50,282 bases of DNA. It comes from an uncultured Methylibium sp. (GTDB lineage Bacteria > Pseudomonadota > Gammaproteobacteria > Burkholderiales > Burkholderiaceae_C). The notes beneath the pieces are model-generated. The model ran no database searches and was not told the origin of the DNA. It saw only the letters and a list, made by a program, of their open reading frames with translations. The position numbers and the translations under genes were made by a program. Positions 9,026 through 18,977 of the stretch are shown piece by piece. The DNA lies in NCBI RefSeq assembly GCF_902826655.1, contig NZ_CADEFR010000025.1, positions 1-50,282 on the forward strand, read 5' to 3'. Each line of letters begins with the position of its first letter. The stretch's first letter is position 1.

Positions 9026-9538
9026 ATGGCCCTGCTCGACATCCTCCGCTACCCCGACCCCCGCCTGCACAAGATCGCCAAGCCGGTGGCGACCGTGGAC
9101 GACCGCACCCGCCAGCTGGTCGACGACATGCTCGAGACCATGTACGAGGCCCAGGGCATCGGCCTGGCCGCGACGCAGGTCGACGTGCACGAGCGCGTCA
9201 TCGTCATCGACGTCTCCGACGAGCGCGACGAGCCGCGCGTGCTGATCAACCCCGAGCTGCTGTCTGCCAGCGAGGAGATGCTGGTCGGCGACGAAGGCTG
9301 CCTGTCGGTGCCCCAGATCTACGACCGCGTGCCGCGGCATGCCCGCATCCGGGTGCGCGCGCAGGGGCGTGATGGCCAGCCCTACGAGCTCGACGCCGAC
9401 GGCCTGCTCGCGGTGTGCGTCCAGCACGAGATGGACCACCTGGTCGGCAAGGTCTTCGTCGAATACCTGTCGCCGCTGAAGCGCAATCGCATCAAGAGCA
9501 AGCTGCTGAAGAAGACGCGCGAGGACGCGCGACCCTGA
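9026..9538 (+). CDS. def: Peptide deformylase
   Basis: Removes the formyl group from the N-terminal methionine of new proteins, using a bound Fe(II)-type metal. All three signature motifs are intact in 170 aa: GIGLAATQ (44-51), EGCLSVP (90-96) and QHEMDH (133-138), giving metal ligands Cys92, His134 and His138. Length is usual. fmt follows 14 nt later, the standard pairing of the enzymes that remove and add the formyl group. Confidence 0.98.
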   Translation: MALLDILRYPDPRLHKIAKPVATVDDRTRQLVDDMLETMYEAQGIGLAATQVDVHERVIVIDVSDERDEPRVLINPELLSASEEMLVGDEGCLSVPQIYDRVPRHARIRVRAQGRDGQPYELDADGLLAVCVQHEMDHLVGKVFVEYLSPLKRNRIKSKLLKKTREDARP

Positions 9539-9552
9539 GCCGCGTGGCCGCC

Positions 9553-10494
9553 ATGAGGATCGCCTTCGCCGGGACGCCCGAGTTCGCGGCTGTCGCGCTC
9601 CAGCGCCTCCTGGCGGCCGGCTTCGAGGTGCCGCTGGTGCTGAGCCAGCCCGACCGTCCGGCCGGCCGCGGGATGAAGCTGCAGGCCTCCCCGGTCAAGC
9701 AGCTCGCGCTGGCGCGCGGCCTGGCGGTGCTGCAGCCGCAGGGCCTGCGGCTGGACGGCCGGTACGCCGACGATGCCCGGGCGGCCCGCGCCGCCCTGGC
9801 TGCCGCCGACCTGGACGCGATGGTGGTGGCCGCCTACGGCCTGATCCTGCCGCGCTGGGTGCTCGACCTGCCCCGGCGCGGCTGTCTCAACATCCACGCG
9901 TCGCTGCTGCCGCGCTGGCGCGGCGCCGCGCCCATCCATCGCGCGATCGAGGCCGGCGACCGCGAGACCGGCATCACCATCATGCAGATGGACGAAGGCC
10001 TGGACACCGGCGCCATGCTGCTGGTCGAGCGCGAGGCCATCCGCCCGGACGACACGACCGCGACGCTGCACGACCGGCTCGCGGTGCTGGGTGGCCGTCT
10101 GGTGGTCGAGGCGCTGGAGGCAGCGGCCTGCGGGGGCCTGCCGCCCCGCCCGCAGCCCGCGGAGGGCGTCAGCTACGCGCACAAGATCGACAAGGCCGAG
10201 GCGGCGATCGACTGGACCTGCCCGGCCGCGTTGATCGAGCGGCGCGTTCGCGCCTTCGACCCTTTCCCCGGCGCGAACTTCGGTTACGAGGGCCAGACGG
10301 TCAAGCTGTGGCGCGCGGCGCTCGCCCCGGCCACCGGCGACGTACCCGGCACCGCGTGCGTCAGCGGCGATGCGCTGCGGATCGCCTGCGGCGACGGCGC
10401 GCTCGACCTGCTGGAGCTGCAGCGGCCGGGCGGGCGCCGCGTCGGCGTGCGCGAGTTCCTGGCGGCCCGGCCGTCGCGGCCCGCCGCCCATTGA
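9553..10494 (+). CDS. fmt: Methionyl-tRNA formyltransferase
   Basis: Transfers a formyl group from 10-formyl-tetrahydrofolate to Met-tRNAfMet for translation initiation. In 313 aa it shows the formyltransferase core with [18 protein letters not shown] (from residue 111; catalytic Asn113 and His115) and [11 protein letters not shown] (Asp151), plus the C-terminal tRNA-binding domain with [17 protein letters not shown] 9553 is preferred because [12 protein letters not shown] is the normal N-terminus; a GTG at 9544 is an in-frame alternative. Co-transcribed with def. Confidence 0.98.
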   Translation: MRIAFAGTPEFAAVALQRLLAAGFEVPLVLSQPDRPAGRGMKLQASPVKQLALARGLAVLQPQGLRLDGRYADDARAARAALAAADLDAMVVAAYGLILPRWVLDLPRRGCLNIHASLLPRWRGAAPIHRAIEAGDRETGITIMQMDEGLDTGAMLLVEREAIRPDDTTATLHDRLAVLGGRLVVEALEAAACGGLPPRPQPAEGVSYAHKIDKAEAAIDWTCPAALIERRVRAFDPFPGANFGYEGQTVKLWRAALAPATGDVPGTACVSGDALRIACGDGALDLLELQRPGGRRVGVREFLAARPSRPAAH

Positions 10495-10558
10495 ACTCGG
10501 GGCGCCGGCCCGCATCTACGGCAGAGCGCCGGTCCGGCGCGACGAAGGGAACGACGAG

Positions 10559-11416
10559 ATGTTCAATCTGATGAAGACCGCCATCCTGATGGCCGCCATC
10601 ACGGCGCTGTTCATGGCGATCGGCTCGGTGCTCGGCGGCCAGCAGGGCATGGCCATCGCGCTCGTCATCGCGCTCGGCATGAACTTCTTCAGCTACTGGT
10701 TCAGCGACAAGATGGTGCTGAAGATGTACAACGCGCGGCAGGTCGACGAGACCACGGCGCCGCAGTTCTATCGCATGGTCGCCGAGCTGGCGCAAAAGGC
10801 CGACCTGCCGATGCCCAAGGTCTACCTGATCGAGGAAGACGCGCCCAACGCCTTCGCGACCGGCCGCAATCCGGCCCATGCTGCGGTGGCCGCGACGACC
10901 GGCATCCTGCGCGTGCTGTCCGAGCGCGAACTGCGCGGCGTGATGGCGCACGAGCTGGCGCACGTGAAGCACCGCGACATCCTCATCAGCACCGTCAGCG
11001 CGACCATGGCCGGTGCGATCTCGATGCTGGCCAACTTCGCGATGTTCTTCGGCGGCCGCGGCAGCGACGGGCGGCCCGCCAACCCGATCGCCTCGATCGC
11101 CGTGATGCTGCTGGCCCCGCTGGCCGCCAGCCTGATCCAGATGGCGATCAGCCGCGCGCGCGAGTTCGAGGCCGACCGCGGTGGCGCCGAGATCTCCGGC
11201 GACCCGCAGGCCCTGGCCAGCGCGCTGCAGAAGATCCAGCGCTACGCCCAGGGCATCCCGATGGAGGCGGCCGAGCGCCACCCGGAGACGGCGCAGATGA
11301 TGATCATGAATCCTCTGTCCGGCGGCGGCCTGCGCGGCCTGTTCAGCACCCACCCCGCGACCGAGGAGCGGGTCGCCCGGCTGATGGAGATGGCGCAGCC
11401 CGGTCTGCGGGCCTGA
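10559..11416 (+). CDS. htpX: Membrane zinc metalloprotease HtpX
   Basis: Integral-membrane protease (M48 family) that degrades misfolded membrane proteins. The 285-aa protein has two N-terminal membrane helices (about 5-22 and 29-47), the zinc motif HELAH (131-135), two further hydrophobic segments (about 147-165 and 180-198), and the third ligand region [16 protein letters not shown] lies about 9 nt before ATG 10559. It lies 64 nt after fmt on the same strand. Confidence 0.97.
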   Translation: MFNLMKTAILMAAITALFMAIGSVLGGQQGMAIALVIALGMNFFSYWFSDKMVLKMYNARQVDETTAPQFYRMVAELAQKADLPMPKVYLIEEDAPNAFATGRNPAHAAVAATTGILRVLSERELRGVMAHELAHVKHRDILISTVSATMAGAISMLANFAMFFGGRGSDGRPANPIASIAVMLLAPLAASLIQMAISRAREFEADRGGAEISGDPQALASALQKIQRYAQGIPMEAAERHPETAQMMIMNPLSGGGLRGLFSTHPATEERVARLMEMAQPGLRA

Positions 11417-11482
11417 CGCCAGCCCGGCGCCTCAAGTTGCCGTCCGACGGGTCGATAAGCCTGCGAAGCCTCCGAGCCGACC

Positions 11483-11887
11483 ATGCACCGCCTCCTGTCC
11501 GTTCCCCTCTTCTGCGCCGCCGCGCTGCTGGCCGGCTGTGACCTGACCGGCAGCGAGGCGGCCGACAAGGTCGCCGCGCTGCGCGAGGCCGACGGCAAGG
11601 CCGTCGGCAGCGCCTGCCGCCATGCCGGACGGGCCATCGAGGACTGCTACCTGCTCAATCCCAAGGCGCAGCGCGCGGCGGTCTTCGCGGGCTGGCGCGA
11701 GATGGACGAGTACATGCGCGAGAACAAGCTCGAAGCCGTCGTGCCCGCGCTGGACCGCCCGGCGGCCAAGGCGCCGGACCCCGCCGAGCCGCCCCGCAGC
11801 GAAGCGGCGGTCGCCGCCCCGCCGGCCGAGGCCGCCTCGATGCCGCGGCTCAAGCCCCGGATCCGCGTCAAGCCCGACCACTCCTGA
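11483..11887 (+). CDS. Small hypothetical lipoprotein
   Basis: I do not recognise a family. The 134-aa product starts with a lipoprotein signal peptide ending in the lipobox LLAGC, so Cys19 is the likely lipidated residue. The mature part is hydrophilic, has a Cys pair (Cys44 and Cys53) that could form a disulfide, then an Ala/Pro-rich tail (about 90-120) and a basic end (KPRIRVKPDHS). It sits between htpX and the DUF2807 gene on the same strand, probably anchored in the outer membrane. Confidence 0.8.
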   Translation: MHRLLSVPLFCAAALLAGCDLTGSEAADKVAALREADGKAVGSACRHAGRAIEDCYLLNPKAQRAAVFAGWREMDEYMRENKLEAVVPALDRPAAKAPDPAEPPRSEAAVAAPPAEAASMPRLKPRIRVKPDHS

Positions 11888-11978
11888 GCGCGCGCTCCGT
11901 CGCGCCGGTCGGCGGCTGATCCCGCCGCCGATGCGCTCCGTCGCAGGCGCGTCGACCTGCGCAGGCCGCGCCGCCAGA

Positions 11979-12002
11979 CTCCGGTGATCGTCATCACCGG
12001 AG
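11979..12002 (+). promoter_or_regulatory. Perfect inverted repeat covering the ribosome site of the DUF2807 gene
   Basis: CTCCGGTGAT (11979-11988) and ATCACCGGAG (11993-12002) are perfect reverse complements around the loop CGTC. The right arm ends in GGAG (11999-12002), the only Shine-Dalgarno-like sequence before ATG 12010, spaced 7 nt from it. In RNA the hairpin would hide the ribosome site. As DNA, the same 24-bp palindrome could be a repressor operator. Both roles are inferred. Confidence 0.6.
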
Positions 12003-12009
12003 ACCTGCC

Positions 12010-12768
12010 ATGTTCGACGCCATCCGCCTGCCCCGACGCACCTGTCTGCTGGGCCTCCTGGGATTGCTGCTGGCCGCCGCCACCGCCGGCGCCCGGGCCG
12101 AGAGCGCGTCGGGGTCCGGCAAGCCGGGCACCGAGACCCGGGCGGTCGACGGCTATCACGGCATCGCGCTGAAGGCGCCGTTCAAGGTGCTGCTGCGTGC
12201 CAGCGGCCGCGAGGGCGTCACGCTGCGCGGTGACGACAACCTGCTGGCGCTGGTCGAGACCCGCGTCGTCGAGGCCCGCGCCGGTCAGCCGGGTCCGGTG
12301 CTGGAGCTGCGCTGGCGCGACGGCGTGCGCGTCTCGCCGCGCGGGGAGATGCTGGTCACGGTCGACGTCGTCAATCTGCGCCTCGTCACGGTCGCCGGGT
12401 CCGGCGAGGTGAGCGGCGACGCACCCCCCGCGCCCTCGCTGGCCCTGCGCGTCGCCGGTTCCGGGGACATCGCGCTGCGGCAGGTTCGCACCGACGACCT
12501 GGCGATCGGCGTGGCCGGCAGCGGCGACGTCAAGGTCGCGGGCCGCGCGACCAAGCTCGCGGTGACGGTCTCCGGCAGCGGTGACGTCGATACCGATGCG
12601 CTCGAGGCCGACGAGGTGGCGGTCCAGGTCGCCGGCAGCGGCGACGCCGCCGTCACCGCGCGCAAGAGCCTGACGGTCGCCATCGCCGGCAGCGGCGAGG
12701 TGGTCCACCGGGGTGAGGCGCAGCCGCAGGTCTCGGTCGCCGGCAGCGGGCACGTGCGGCGCCGCTAG
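12010..12768 (+). CDS. Secreted DUF2807 repeat protein (GIN-domain type)
   Basis: A 252-aa exported protein with a clear signal peptide (about 1-30, ending AGARA). The rest resembles the DUF2807 putative auto-transporter adhesin head (GIN) domain, a right-handed beta-helix. Seven near-identical turns carry AGSG or SGSG at about residues 129, 149, 169, 188, 208, 226 and 244, a period of 18-20 residues, mostly followed by Asp or Glu. No transporter domain is fused. Function is unknown; adhesion or envelope roles are only suggested by the family name. Initiation is probably controlled by the adjoining hairpin. Confidence 0.88.
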   Translation: MFDAIRLPRRTCLLGLLGLLLAAATAGARAESASGSGKPGTETRAVDGYHGIALKAPFKVLLRASGREGVTLRGDDNLLALVETRVVEARAGQPGPVLELRWRDGVRVSPRGEMLVTVDVVNLRLVTVAGSGEVSGDAPPAPSLALRVAGSGDIALRQVRTDDLAIGVAGSGDVKVAGRATKLAVTVSGSGDVDTDALEADEVAVQVAGSGDAAVTARKSLTVAIAGSGEVVHRGEAQPQVSVAGSGHVRRR

Positions 12769-12841
12769 CGACGCGGCGGCGGCACCGACCCGGCTTGAGC
12801 CCGCGCCGCGCTCGCCGGGCCGGCGGTGGGACAATCGAGAC

Positions 12842-13642
12842 ATGCTGTCCCCGTCGCTGCGCGCCACCGTCCGGCATCCCGACTACCGCGCCGGCGTGCG
12901 CGACATGACCGGCCCGGCGCTGGGCATCGCCGCCTGGGGCCTGGTGACCGGCGTCGCGATGGTCAAGAGCGGCCTGTCGGTGCCGCTGGCGCTGCTGATG
13001 AGCTTCACGGTCTTCGCGGGCAGCGCGCAACTCGCCGTCGTGCCGCTGATCGCCCTCGGCGCGCCGGTGTGGGTCATCTGGGCCACCGCCTTCTGCGTGA
13101 ACCTGCGCTTCGTCATCTTCAGCGCGCAGTGGCGGCCGTATTTCATGCGTTTCTCGCAGCGGCAGCGGATGGGGCTCGGCTACTTCTCGGGCGACATCAA
13201 CTACGTGCTGTTCATGAAGCGCTACCCCGAGCCGCCGGCCGAGGGCGAGGCGCCCGACGGGCAGATCGAGTACTTCTGGGGCTCGGTGACGACCAACTAC
13301 ATCGCGTGGCAACTGCCGTCCGTGATCGGCATCCTGCTGGCCGACGTGATCCCGACGCAATGGGGTCTGGGCTTCGCCGGCACGTTGGCCTTGCTGGGCC
13401 TGACCTATGCCCTGGTCTCCGACCGGGCCACCCTGCTGGCCGCAGTGGTGGCCGGCGGGGCCGCGGTGGCGGCCTTCGCGCTGCCCTTCAAGCTGCACAT
13501 CGTGGTCGCGATCGCGGCCGCCATCTGCGTCGGGCTGATGATGGACGGCGGCGATGACGCCGGTCGGCGCCTGCGCGCCTACCTGGACCGCGCCGCGGGC
13601 CAGCGCGGCGGTCCGCTGCAACGCAAGGTCGGTGCAGCATGA
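12842..13642 (+). CDS. azlC: AzlC-family branched-chain amino acid exporter, large subunit
   Basis: A 266-aa inner-membrane protein with the AzlC pattern: about seven hydrophobic segments, an early MTGPALGIAAWGLVTGVAMVKSGL, the conserved FAGSAQLAVVPLIALGAP, and NLRFVIFSAQWRPYF. With AzlD it exports branched-chain amino acids. The start overlaps no ribosome site; GACAAT ends 6 nt before the ATG, so a leaderless message is likely. Its TGA overlaps the azlD start in ATGA, indicating translational coupling. Confidence 0.94.
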   Translation: MLSPSLRATVRHPDYRAGVRDMTGPALGIAAWGLVTGVAMVKSGLSVPLALLMSFTVFAGSAQLAVVPLIALGAPVWVIWATAFCVNLRFVIFSAQWRPYFMRFSQRQRMGLGYFSGDINYVLFMKRYPEPPAEGEAPDGQIEYFWGSVTTNYIAWQLPSVIGILLADVIPTQWGLGFAGTLALLGLTYALVSDRATLLAAVVAGGAAVAAFALPFKLHIVVAIAAAICVGLMMDGGDDAGRRLRAYLDRAAGQRGGPLQRKVGAA

Positions 13643-13977
13643 ACATGAGCCTGGCCGAGTTCCTGTTCACCATCGCCGGCCTGACGGTGATCACCGTGGT
13701 GACCCGCTCGTTCTTCTTCCTGTCCGAGCGCGAGTTGGTGCTGCCCGGCTGGGTCAAGCGCGGATTGCGCTACGCGCCGCTCGCTGCGCTGGCTGCGGTC
13801 GTCGTGCCCGAGATCCTGATGAGCCAGGGCCGGCTCGTCGCCGAGCCGTGGTTCGACGCGCGCTTCCATGCCGCCATCGCCGCGACGGCCTACTACTTCT
13901 GGCGCCGCAGCATCCTCGGCACGATCGTGGTCGGCATGGCGGTGCTGCTGCCGCTGCGGCTGGGCCTGGGCTGGTGA
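13639..13977 (+). CDS. azlD: AzlD-family transporter, small subunit
   Basis: A 112-aa membrane protein with three to four hydrophobic segments and the AzlD-type [12 protein letters not shown] near its start and [15 protein letters not shown] in the middle. It is the partner of AzlC in amino acid export. Its ATG overlaps the azlC stop by the ATGA arrangement. Confidence 0.92.
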   Translation: MNMSLAEFLFTIAGLTVITVVTRSFFFLSERELVLPGWVKRGLRYAPLAALAAVVVPEILMSQGRLVAEPWFDARFHAAIAATAYYFWRRSILGTIVVGMAVLLPLRLGLGW

Positions 13978-14011
13978 GGCGCTTCGTGTTCATTCCTGGA
14001 GGAGAGGGCTC

Positions 14012-15205
14012 TTGAAGGTTCTGCGCTTTTCCGATCTCGTCGAACAGGGCCGCGTTGCCGGACAGCGCGTCTTCATCCGCGCCGACCTCAACGTACCGCA
14101 GGACGACGCCGGCCGCATCACCGAGGACACGCGCATCCGCGCGTCGATCCCCTGCATCGAGATGGCCCTGAAGGCCGGTGCGGCGGTGATGGTGACCTCG
14201 CACCTGGGCCGTCCCACCGAGGGTGAGTTCCGGCCCGAGGACTCGCTGGCGCCGGTGGCGCGGCGGCTGGCCGAACTGCTGGGCCGCAAGGTGCCGCTGC
14301 TGAGCGACTGGACTGCGGGCGTCGAGGTCGCGCCCGGCGAGCTGGTGCTGCTGGAGAACTGCCGCATCAACAAGGGCGAGAAGAAGAACGACGAGGCGCT
14401 CGCAAGGCGCATGGCCGCGCTGTGCGACATCTTCGTGCACGACGCCTTCGGCACCGCCCACCGCGCCGAGGCCTCGACCTACGGCATCGCGCAGTTCGCC
14501 AGGATCGCCTGCGCCGGCCCGCTGCTGGCCGCCGAGATCGACGCGATCACCAAGGCGCTCAGCAATCCCAAGCGCCCGTTGGTGGCCATCGTCGCCGGCT
14601 CCAAGGTCAGCACCAAGCTGTCGATCCTGAAGTCGCTGGCATCCAAGGTCGACCAGCTGATCGTCGGCGGCGGCATCGCCAACACCTTCATGCTGGCCAC
14701 CGGCCTGCCGATCGGCAAGTCGCTGGCCGAGCCCGACCTCGTCGGTGAGGCGCGCGCAATCATCGACATGATGCAGGCGCGCGGTGCCGCGGTGCCGATC
14801 CCGACCGACGTCGTGGTGGCCAACGAGTTCTCGGCGATGGCGCGCGCCAACAAGGTCGCTGCCACCGAAGTGCAGGCCGACGACCTGATCCTGGACATCG
14901 GGCCGCGCACCGCGGCCGAGCTGGCCGGCATCATCGCGCGGGCCGGCACGGTGGTCTGGAACGGCCCGATGGGCGTGTTCGAGTACGACCAGTTCGCCGG
15001 CGGCACGCGCACGCTGGCGGCGGCGATCGCGCATTCGCCGGCCTTCAGCATCGCCGGCGGCGGCGACACGCTGGCCGCCATCGCCAAGTACGGCATCGAG
15101 AAGGACATCGAGTACATCTCCACCGGCGGCGGCGCCTTCCTCGAGGTGCTGGAGGGCAAGACCCTGCCGGCCTTCGAGATCCTTCAGAAACGGGCCGACG
15201 CCTGA
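14012..15205 (+). CDS. pgk: Phosphoglycerate kinase
   Basis: Converts 1,3-bisphosphoglycerate and ADP to 3-phosphoglycerate and ATP. The 397-aa protein has the N-terminal signature RADLNVP (about 21-27), [15 protein letters not shown] and the C-terminal [11 protein letters not shown] with GGGDT. The start is TTG at 14012, supported by a strong GGAGGA (13998-14003) 8 nt upstream and by the usual N-terminus MKVLRFSDL; the ATG-initiated upstream extension overlaps azlD and is not credible. It is followed by pyk and fba. Confidence 0.96.
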   Translation: MKVLRFSDLVEQGRVAGQRVFIRADLNVPQDDAGRITEDTRIRASIPCIEMALKAGAAVMVTSHLGRPTEGEFRPEDSLAPVARRLAELLGRKVPLLSDWTAGVEVAPGELVLLENCRINKGEKKNDEALARRMAALCDIFVHDAFGTAHRAEASTYGIAQFARIACAGPLLAAEIDAITKALSNPKRPLVAIVAGSKVSTKLSILKSLASKVDQLIVGGGIANTFMLATGLPIGKSLAEPDLVGEARAIIDMMQARGAAVPIPTDVVVANEFSAMARANKVAATEVQADDLILDIGPRTAAELAGIIARAGTVVWNGPMGVFEYDQFAGGTRTLAAAIAHSPAFSIAGGGDTLAAIAKYGIEKDIEYISTGGGAFLEVLEGKTLPAFEILQKRADA

Positions 15206-15218
15206 CCGACATTGATCC

Positions 15219-15236
15219 GGGGCGCTGCGGCGCCCC
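15219..15236 (+). terminator. Hairpin between pgk and pyk
   Basis: GGGGCGC (15219-15225) and GCGCCCC (15230-15236) form a perfect 7-bp stem with loop TGCG, 22 nt before the pyk ATG. No T tract follows, so it may be a processing or attenuation element rather than a full terminator. Confidence 0.4.
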
Positions 15237-15258
15237 ATGTTCTGCCCCAGATTCATCC

Positions 15259-16698
15259 ATGACCATGATGCAACGCGCCACCAAGATCGTCGCCACCCTC
15301 GGCCCCGCCTCGTCGACGCCGGAGGTGCTGGAGCGCATGATCCGCGCCGGCGTCGACGTCGTGCGGCTCAACTTCTCGCACGGCAAGGCGCAGGACCACA
15401 TCGACCGCGCGACGCTGGTGCGCGAGGTCGCCCGGCGCGCCGGCAAGGAGGTCGCGATCATGGCCGACCTGCAGGGCCCGAAGATCCGCGTCGGCAAGTT
15501 CGCCGACGGCAAGGTGATGCTCGAGCCCGGCGCGGCCTTCGTGCTCGACGCCGCGCGTGCCGAGCCCGGCGACGTGCGCGCCGTCGGCCTCGACTACAAG
15601 TCGCTGCCGCGCGACGTGAAGCCCGGCGACACGCTGCTGCTCAACGACGGCCTGATCGTGCTGACGGTCGACAAGGTGGCCGGGGAGGCCGTGCACACCA
15701 CGGTCAAGGTCGGCGGCGAGCTGTCCAACAACAAGGGCATCAACAAGCAGGGCGGCGGCCTGACCGCGCCGGCGCTGACGGCCAAGGACATGGAGGACAT
15801 CAAGACCGCGATGGCCTTCCAGTGCGAGTACCTCGCTGTCAGCTTCCCGAAGAACGCGACCGACATGGAGATGGCGCGCCAGCTGGCCAACGTCGCGGGC
15901 GAGCCCTTCCGCCACAAGCCGGCGCTGATCGCCAAGATCGAGCGCAGCGAGGCGATCCCGGTGCTCGATGCGATCCTGAAGGCCAGCGACGGCATCATGG
16001 TCGCGCGCGGCGACCTCGCGGTCGAGGTCGGCAACGCGGCGGTGCCGGCGCTGCAGAAGAAGATGATCAAGCTCGCGCGCGAGCTCGACAAGGTCGTCAT
16101 CACCGCCACGCAGATGATGGAGTCGATGATCGTGAACCCGGTGCCGACGCGCGCCGAGGTGAGCGACGTCGCCAACGCGGTGCTGGACGGCACCGACGCC
16201 GTGATGCTCAGCGCCGAGACGGCAGCCGGCAAGTACCCGGTCGAGACCATCGAGCAGATGGCCGCGATCGCCGAAGCGGCCGAGGCCGCCGAGGACGTTT
16301 CGCTCGACGCCGACTTCACGAACCGCCGCTTCGGCCGCATCGACCAGAGCATCGCGATGGGCGCGCTGTTCACGGCCCATCACCTGGGCTGCAAGGCCAT
16401 CGTCGCATTGACCGAGTCGGGCTCGACGGCGCTGTGGATGAGCCGGCACAAGATCCACGTGCCGATCTACGGCCTGACCTCGCAGCCAGCCAGCCAGCGG
16501 CGCATGACGCTGTACCGCAACGTGCGCCCGCTGCTGATGCCGTCGTACGCCGACCGCGACCAGGCGCTGGCCAAGGCCGAGGCGCTGCTGATCGAGCAGG
16601 GGGTGCTCAAGCCCGGCGACACCTACGCGATCACCGTCGGCGAGCCGATGGGGCACCCGGGCGGCACCAACATGCTGAAGGTATGTCGGGTCGGCTGA
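15259..16698 (+). CDS. pyk: Pyruvate kinase
   Basis: Makes pyruvate and ATP from phosphoenolpyruvate. In 479 aa it shows TKIVATLGPAS at the N-terminus, RLNFSHG, MADLQGPKIR, the active-site MVARGDLAVEVG, TATQMMESM, and a C-terminal allosteric domain ending MGHPGGTNMLKV. Three close in-frame ATG codons (15259, 15265, 15268) make the exact start uncertain by a few residues. Same strand as pgk and fba. Confidence 0.97.
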   Translation: MTMMQRATKIVATLGPASSTPEVLERMIRAGVDVVRLNFSHGKAQDHIDRATLVREVARRAGKEVAIMADLQGPKIRVGKFADGKVMLEPGAAFVLDAARAEPGDVRAVGLDYKSLPRDVKPGDTLLLNDGLIVLTVDKVAGEAVHTTVKVGGELSNNKGINKQGGGLTAPALTAKDMEDIKTAMAFQCEYLAVSFPKNATDMEMARQLANVAGEPFRHKPALIAKIERSEAIPVLDAILKASDGIMVARGDLAVEVGNAAVPALQKKMIKLARELDKVVITATQMMESMIVNPVPTRAEVSDVANAVLDGTDAVMLSAETAAGKYPVETIEQMAAIAEAAEAAEDVSLDADFTNRRFGRIDQSIAMGALFTAHHLGCKAIVALTESGSTALWMSRHKIHVPIYGLTSQPASQRRMTLYRNVRPLLMPSYADRDQALAKAEALLIEQGVLKPGDTYAITVGEPMGHPGGTNMLKVCRVG

Positions 16699-16745
16699 GG
16701 CCGCGCCCCAGCGAGCGCGGGGGGCGGGGCGAGGCACGGGGCGCC

Positions 16746-16751
16746 TAAAAT
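16746..16751 (+). promoter_or_regulatory. Putative -10 box upstream of fba
   Basis: TAAAAT stands in very GC-rich sequence 48 nt after the pyk stop and 66 nt before the fba ATG. No clear -35 hexamer is seen. It suggests that fba can be transcribed apart from pyk. Confidence 0.4.
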
Positions 16752-16817
16752 CATCGTCTTCGCCGCAGCGTCGGGTGCGCTCGCGCTGCCACCGGTTCCT
16801 GACCTTCGGAGACTCCC

Positions 16818-17882
16818 ATGCCCCTCGTTTCCATGCGCCAGCTGCTCGACCACGCCGCCGAGCAGGGCTACGGCATCCCTGCCTTCAACGTCAACAACCT
16901 CGAGCAGGTGCAGGCCGTGATGACGGCCGCCCACGACGTCGGTGCCCCGGTGATCCTGCAGGCCAGCGCCGGCGCCCGCAAGTACGCCGGCGAACCCTTC
17001 ATCAAGCACCTCATCCAGGCCGCGGTCGAGACCTGGCCCCACATCCCCCTGGTGATGCACCAGGACCACGGGCAGAGCCCCGACGTGTGCCGCGGTGCGA
17101 TCGACCTCGGCTTCAGCTCGGTCATGATGGACGGCTCGCTGCAGGCCGACGGCAAGACCATCGCCAGCTACGACTACAACGTCGATGTGACGCGCAAGGT
17201 CGTCGACATGGCGCACAAGCTCGGCGTCACCGTCGAGGGCGAGCTCGGCTGCCTGGGTTCGCTCGAGACCATGAAGGGCGACAAGGAAGACGGCCACGGC
17301 ACCGAGGCCACGATGACGATGGACCAGCTGCTGACCGATCCGGAAGAGGCCGCCGACTTCGTCAAGCGCACCCAGCTCGACGCGCTGGCGATCGCGATCG
17401 GCACCAGCCACGGCGCCTACAAGTTCACCCGCAAGCCCACGGGCGACATCCTCGCGATCGGCCGCATCAAGGAGATCCACAAGCGCATCCCCAACACCCA
17501 TCTGGTGATGCACGGCAGCTCCAGCGTGCCCCAGGACCTGCTGGCGGAGATCCGCCAGTACGGCGGCGACATGAAGGAAACCTACGGCGTGCCGGTGTCC
17601 GAGATCCAGGAGGCCATCAAGCACGGCGTGCGCAAGATCAACATCGACACCGACATCCGCCTCGCGATGACGGCCGCGGTGCGCCGCTACCTGCACGAGA
17701 ACCCGAGCAAGTTCGACCCGCGCGACTTCCTCAAGCCGGCGACCGCCGCGGCCAAGTCGATCTGCAAGCAGCGCTATGTCGAGTTCGGCTGCGAGGGCCA
17801 GGCCCCCAAGATCAAGCCGGCCTCGCTGGACATCGTCGCGACGCGCTACGCGCGCGGCGAGCTGGCGCAGCTGGTGAACTGA
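16818..17882 (+). CDS. fba: Class II fructose-bisphosphate aldolase, Calvin-cycle subtype
   Basis: Zinc aldolase that splits or forms fructose 1,6-bisphosphate. The 354-aa sequence matches the Calvin-cycle subtype in length and motifs: [29 protein letters not shown] with metal-ligand His residues, [20 protein letters not shown] and [10 protein letters not shown]. This subtype is the main aldolase of many Burkholderiales whether or not they fix CO2; no Rubisco gene is present here. A strong hairpin terminator follows. Confidence 0.97.
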   Translation: MPLVSMRQLLDHAAEQGYGIPAFNVNNLEQVQAVMTAAHDVGAPVILQASAGARKYAGEPFIKHLIQAAVETWPHIPLVMHQDHGQSPDVCRGAIDLGFSSVMMDGSLQADGKTIASYDYNVDVTRKVVDMAHKLGVTVEGELGCLGSLETMKGDKEDGHGTEATMTMDQLLTDPEEAADFVKRTQLDALAIAIGTSHGAYKFTRKPTGDILAIGRIKEIHKRIPNTHLVMHGSSSVPQDLLAEIRQYGGDMKETYGVPVSEIQEAIKHGVRKINIDTDIRLAMTAAVRRYLHENPSKFDPRDFLKPATAAAKSICKQRYVEFGCEGQAPKIKPASLDIVATRYARGELAQLVN

Positions 17883-17904
17883 GCCGGCGCGCCCCGGCTC
17901 CTCG

Positions 17905-17928
17905 CAGCGGGCGCTTCGGCGCCCGCTG
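17905..17928 (+). terminator. Hairpin terminator after fba
   Basis: CAGCGGGCGC (17905-17914) pairs perfectly with GCGCCCGCTG (17919-17928) around a TTCG tetraloop, 23 nt after the fba stop. The following sequence TGCTTGG is only weakly T-rich. Confidence 0.6.
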
Positions 17929-17976
17929 TGCTTGGTGGCACGCTTCCTGCGCCGTGGCCGCATCGAGGCGGCCCCC

Positions 17977-17982
17977 TAGAAT
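17977..17982 (+). promoter_or_regulatory. Putative -10 box of purC
   Basis: TAGAAT followed by CG lies 30 nt before the purC ATG and after the fba hairpin. No good -35 element is seen. Confidence 0.4.
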
Positions 17983-18012
17983 CGAAACCGTCCCCCGTCG
18001 CCCCTGTCCGTC

Positions 18013-18927
18013 ATGTCCCAGCCCGCCACGACCTCCCTCCCGCTGCTGGAGAGCCGACTGCAGAGCCTGCCGCTGCTGGCCCGCGGCAAGGTGCGCGACA
18101 ACTACGCCGTCGGCGACGACCGGCTGCTGATGGTCGCGAGCGACCGGCTCAGCGCCTTCGACGTGGTCATGGGCGAGCCGATCCCCGGCAAGGGCGAACT
18201 GCTGACGCGCATGGCGCTGTTCTGGTTCGACAAGCTCGGCCACATCGTGCCCAACCACCTGACCGGCGAGGCGCCCGAAAGCGTCGTCAGCGCGGCCGAG
18301 CGTCCGCAGGTCACCGGTCGCTCGATGCTGGTGAAGCGGCTCAAGCCGCTGCCGGTCGAGGCGGTGGTGCGCGGTTACCTGGCCGGTTCGGGCTGGAAGG
18401 AGTACCAGCACAACGGCGAGGTCTGCGGCGTCAAGCTGCCGGCCGGGCTCCGGAACGCGAGCCGGCTGCCGGCGCCAATCTTCACGCCGGCCACGAAGGC
18501 CGAGATGGGCGCGCACGACGAGAACATCTCCTTCGAGCAGATGGCCGCGATCATCGGACCGGTGCTGGCCGGGCAGGTGAGGCGCGTCGCCATCGCGCTC
18601 TACGAGACGGCGGCGGCGTTCGCGCTGGGCAAGGGCATCATCATCGCCGACACGAAGTTCGAGTTCGGGCTCGACGAGCACGGCACGCTGACGCTGATGG
18701 ACGAGGTGCTGACGCCGGACTCGTCGCGCTTCTGGCCGGTCGAAGGCTACGTCGAGGGCAGCAATCCGCCGAGCTACGACAAGCAGTTCGTCCGCGACTG
18801 GCTCGAGCAGGTGCGCATCGACGGCCGACCGTGGAACAAGCAGGCGCCGGCGCCGGCACTGCCCGCCGACGTGGTGGCCCACACCGCGACCCGGTACCGC
18901 GAAGCGCTCGATCGCCTGATGGCCTGA
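18013..18927 (+). CDS. purC: SAICAR synthase (purine synthesis)
   Basis: Phosphoribosylaminoimidazole-succinocarboxamide synthase joins CAIR and aspartate with ATP in purine synthesis. The 304-aa protein is of the longer type: [29 protein letters not shown] near the N-terminus, [28 protein letters not shown] and [17 protein letters not shown]. purE and purK lie about 2.2 kb downstream, separated by two unrelated genes, so the purine genes are near each other but not contiguous. Confidence 0.97.
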   Translation: MSQPATTSLPLLESRLQSLPLLARGKVRDNYAVGDDRLLMVASDRLSAFDVVMGEPIPGKGELLTRMALFWFDKLGHIVPNHLTGEAPESVVSAAERPQVTGRSMLVKRLKPLPVEAVVRGYLAGSGWKEYQHNGEVCGVKLPAGLRNASRLPAPIFTPATKAEMGAHDENISFEQMAAIIGPVLAGQVRRVAIALYETAAAFALGKGIIIADTKFEFGLDEHGTLTLMDEVLTPDSSRFWPVEGYVEGSNPPSYDKQFVRDWLEQVRIDGRPWNKQAPAPALPADVVAHTATRYREALDRLMA

Positions 18928-18977
18928 ACCATGATGTCGCCGCGCTGCTGCGCTCCTGCATCCCGAGGCGGCCGGCC

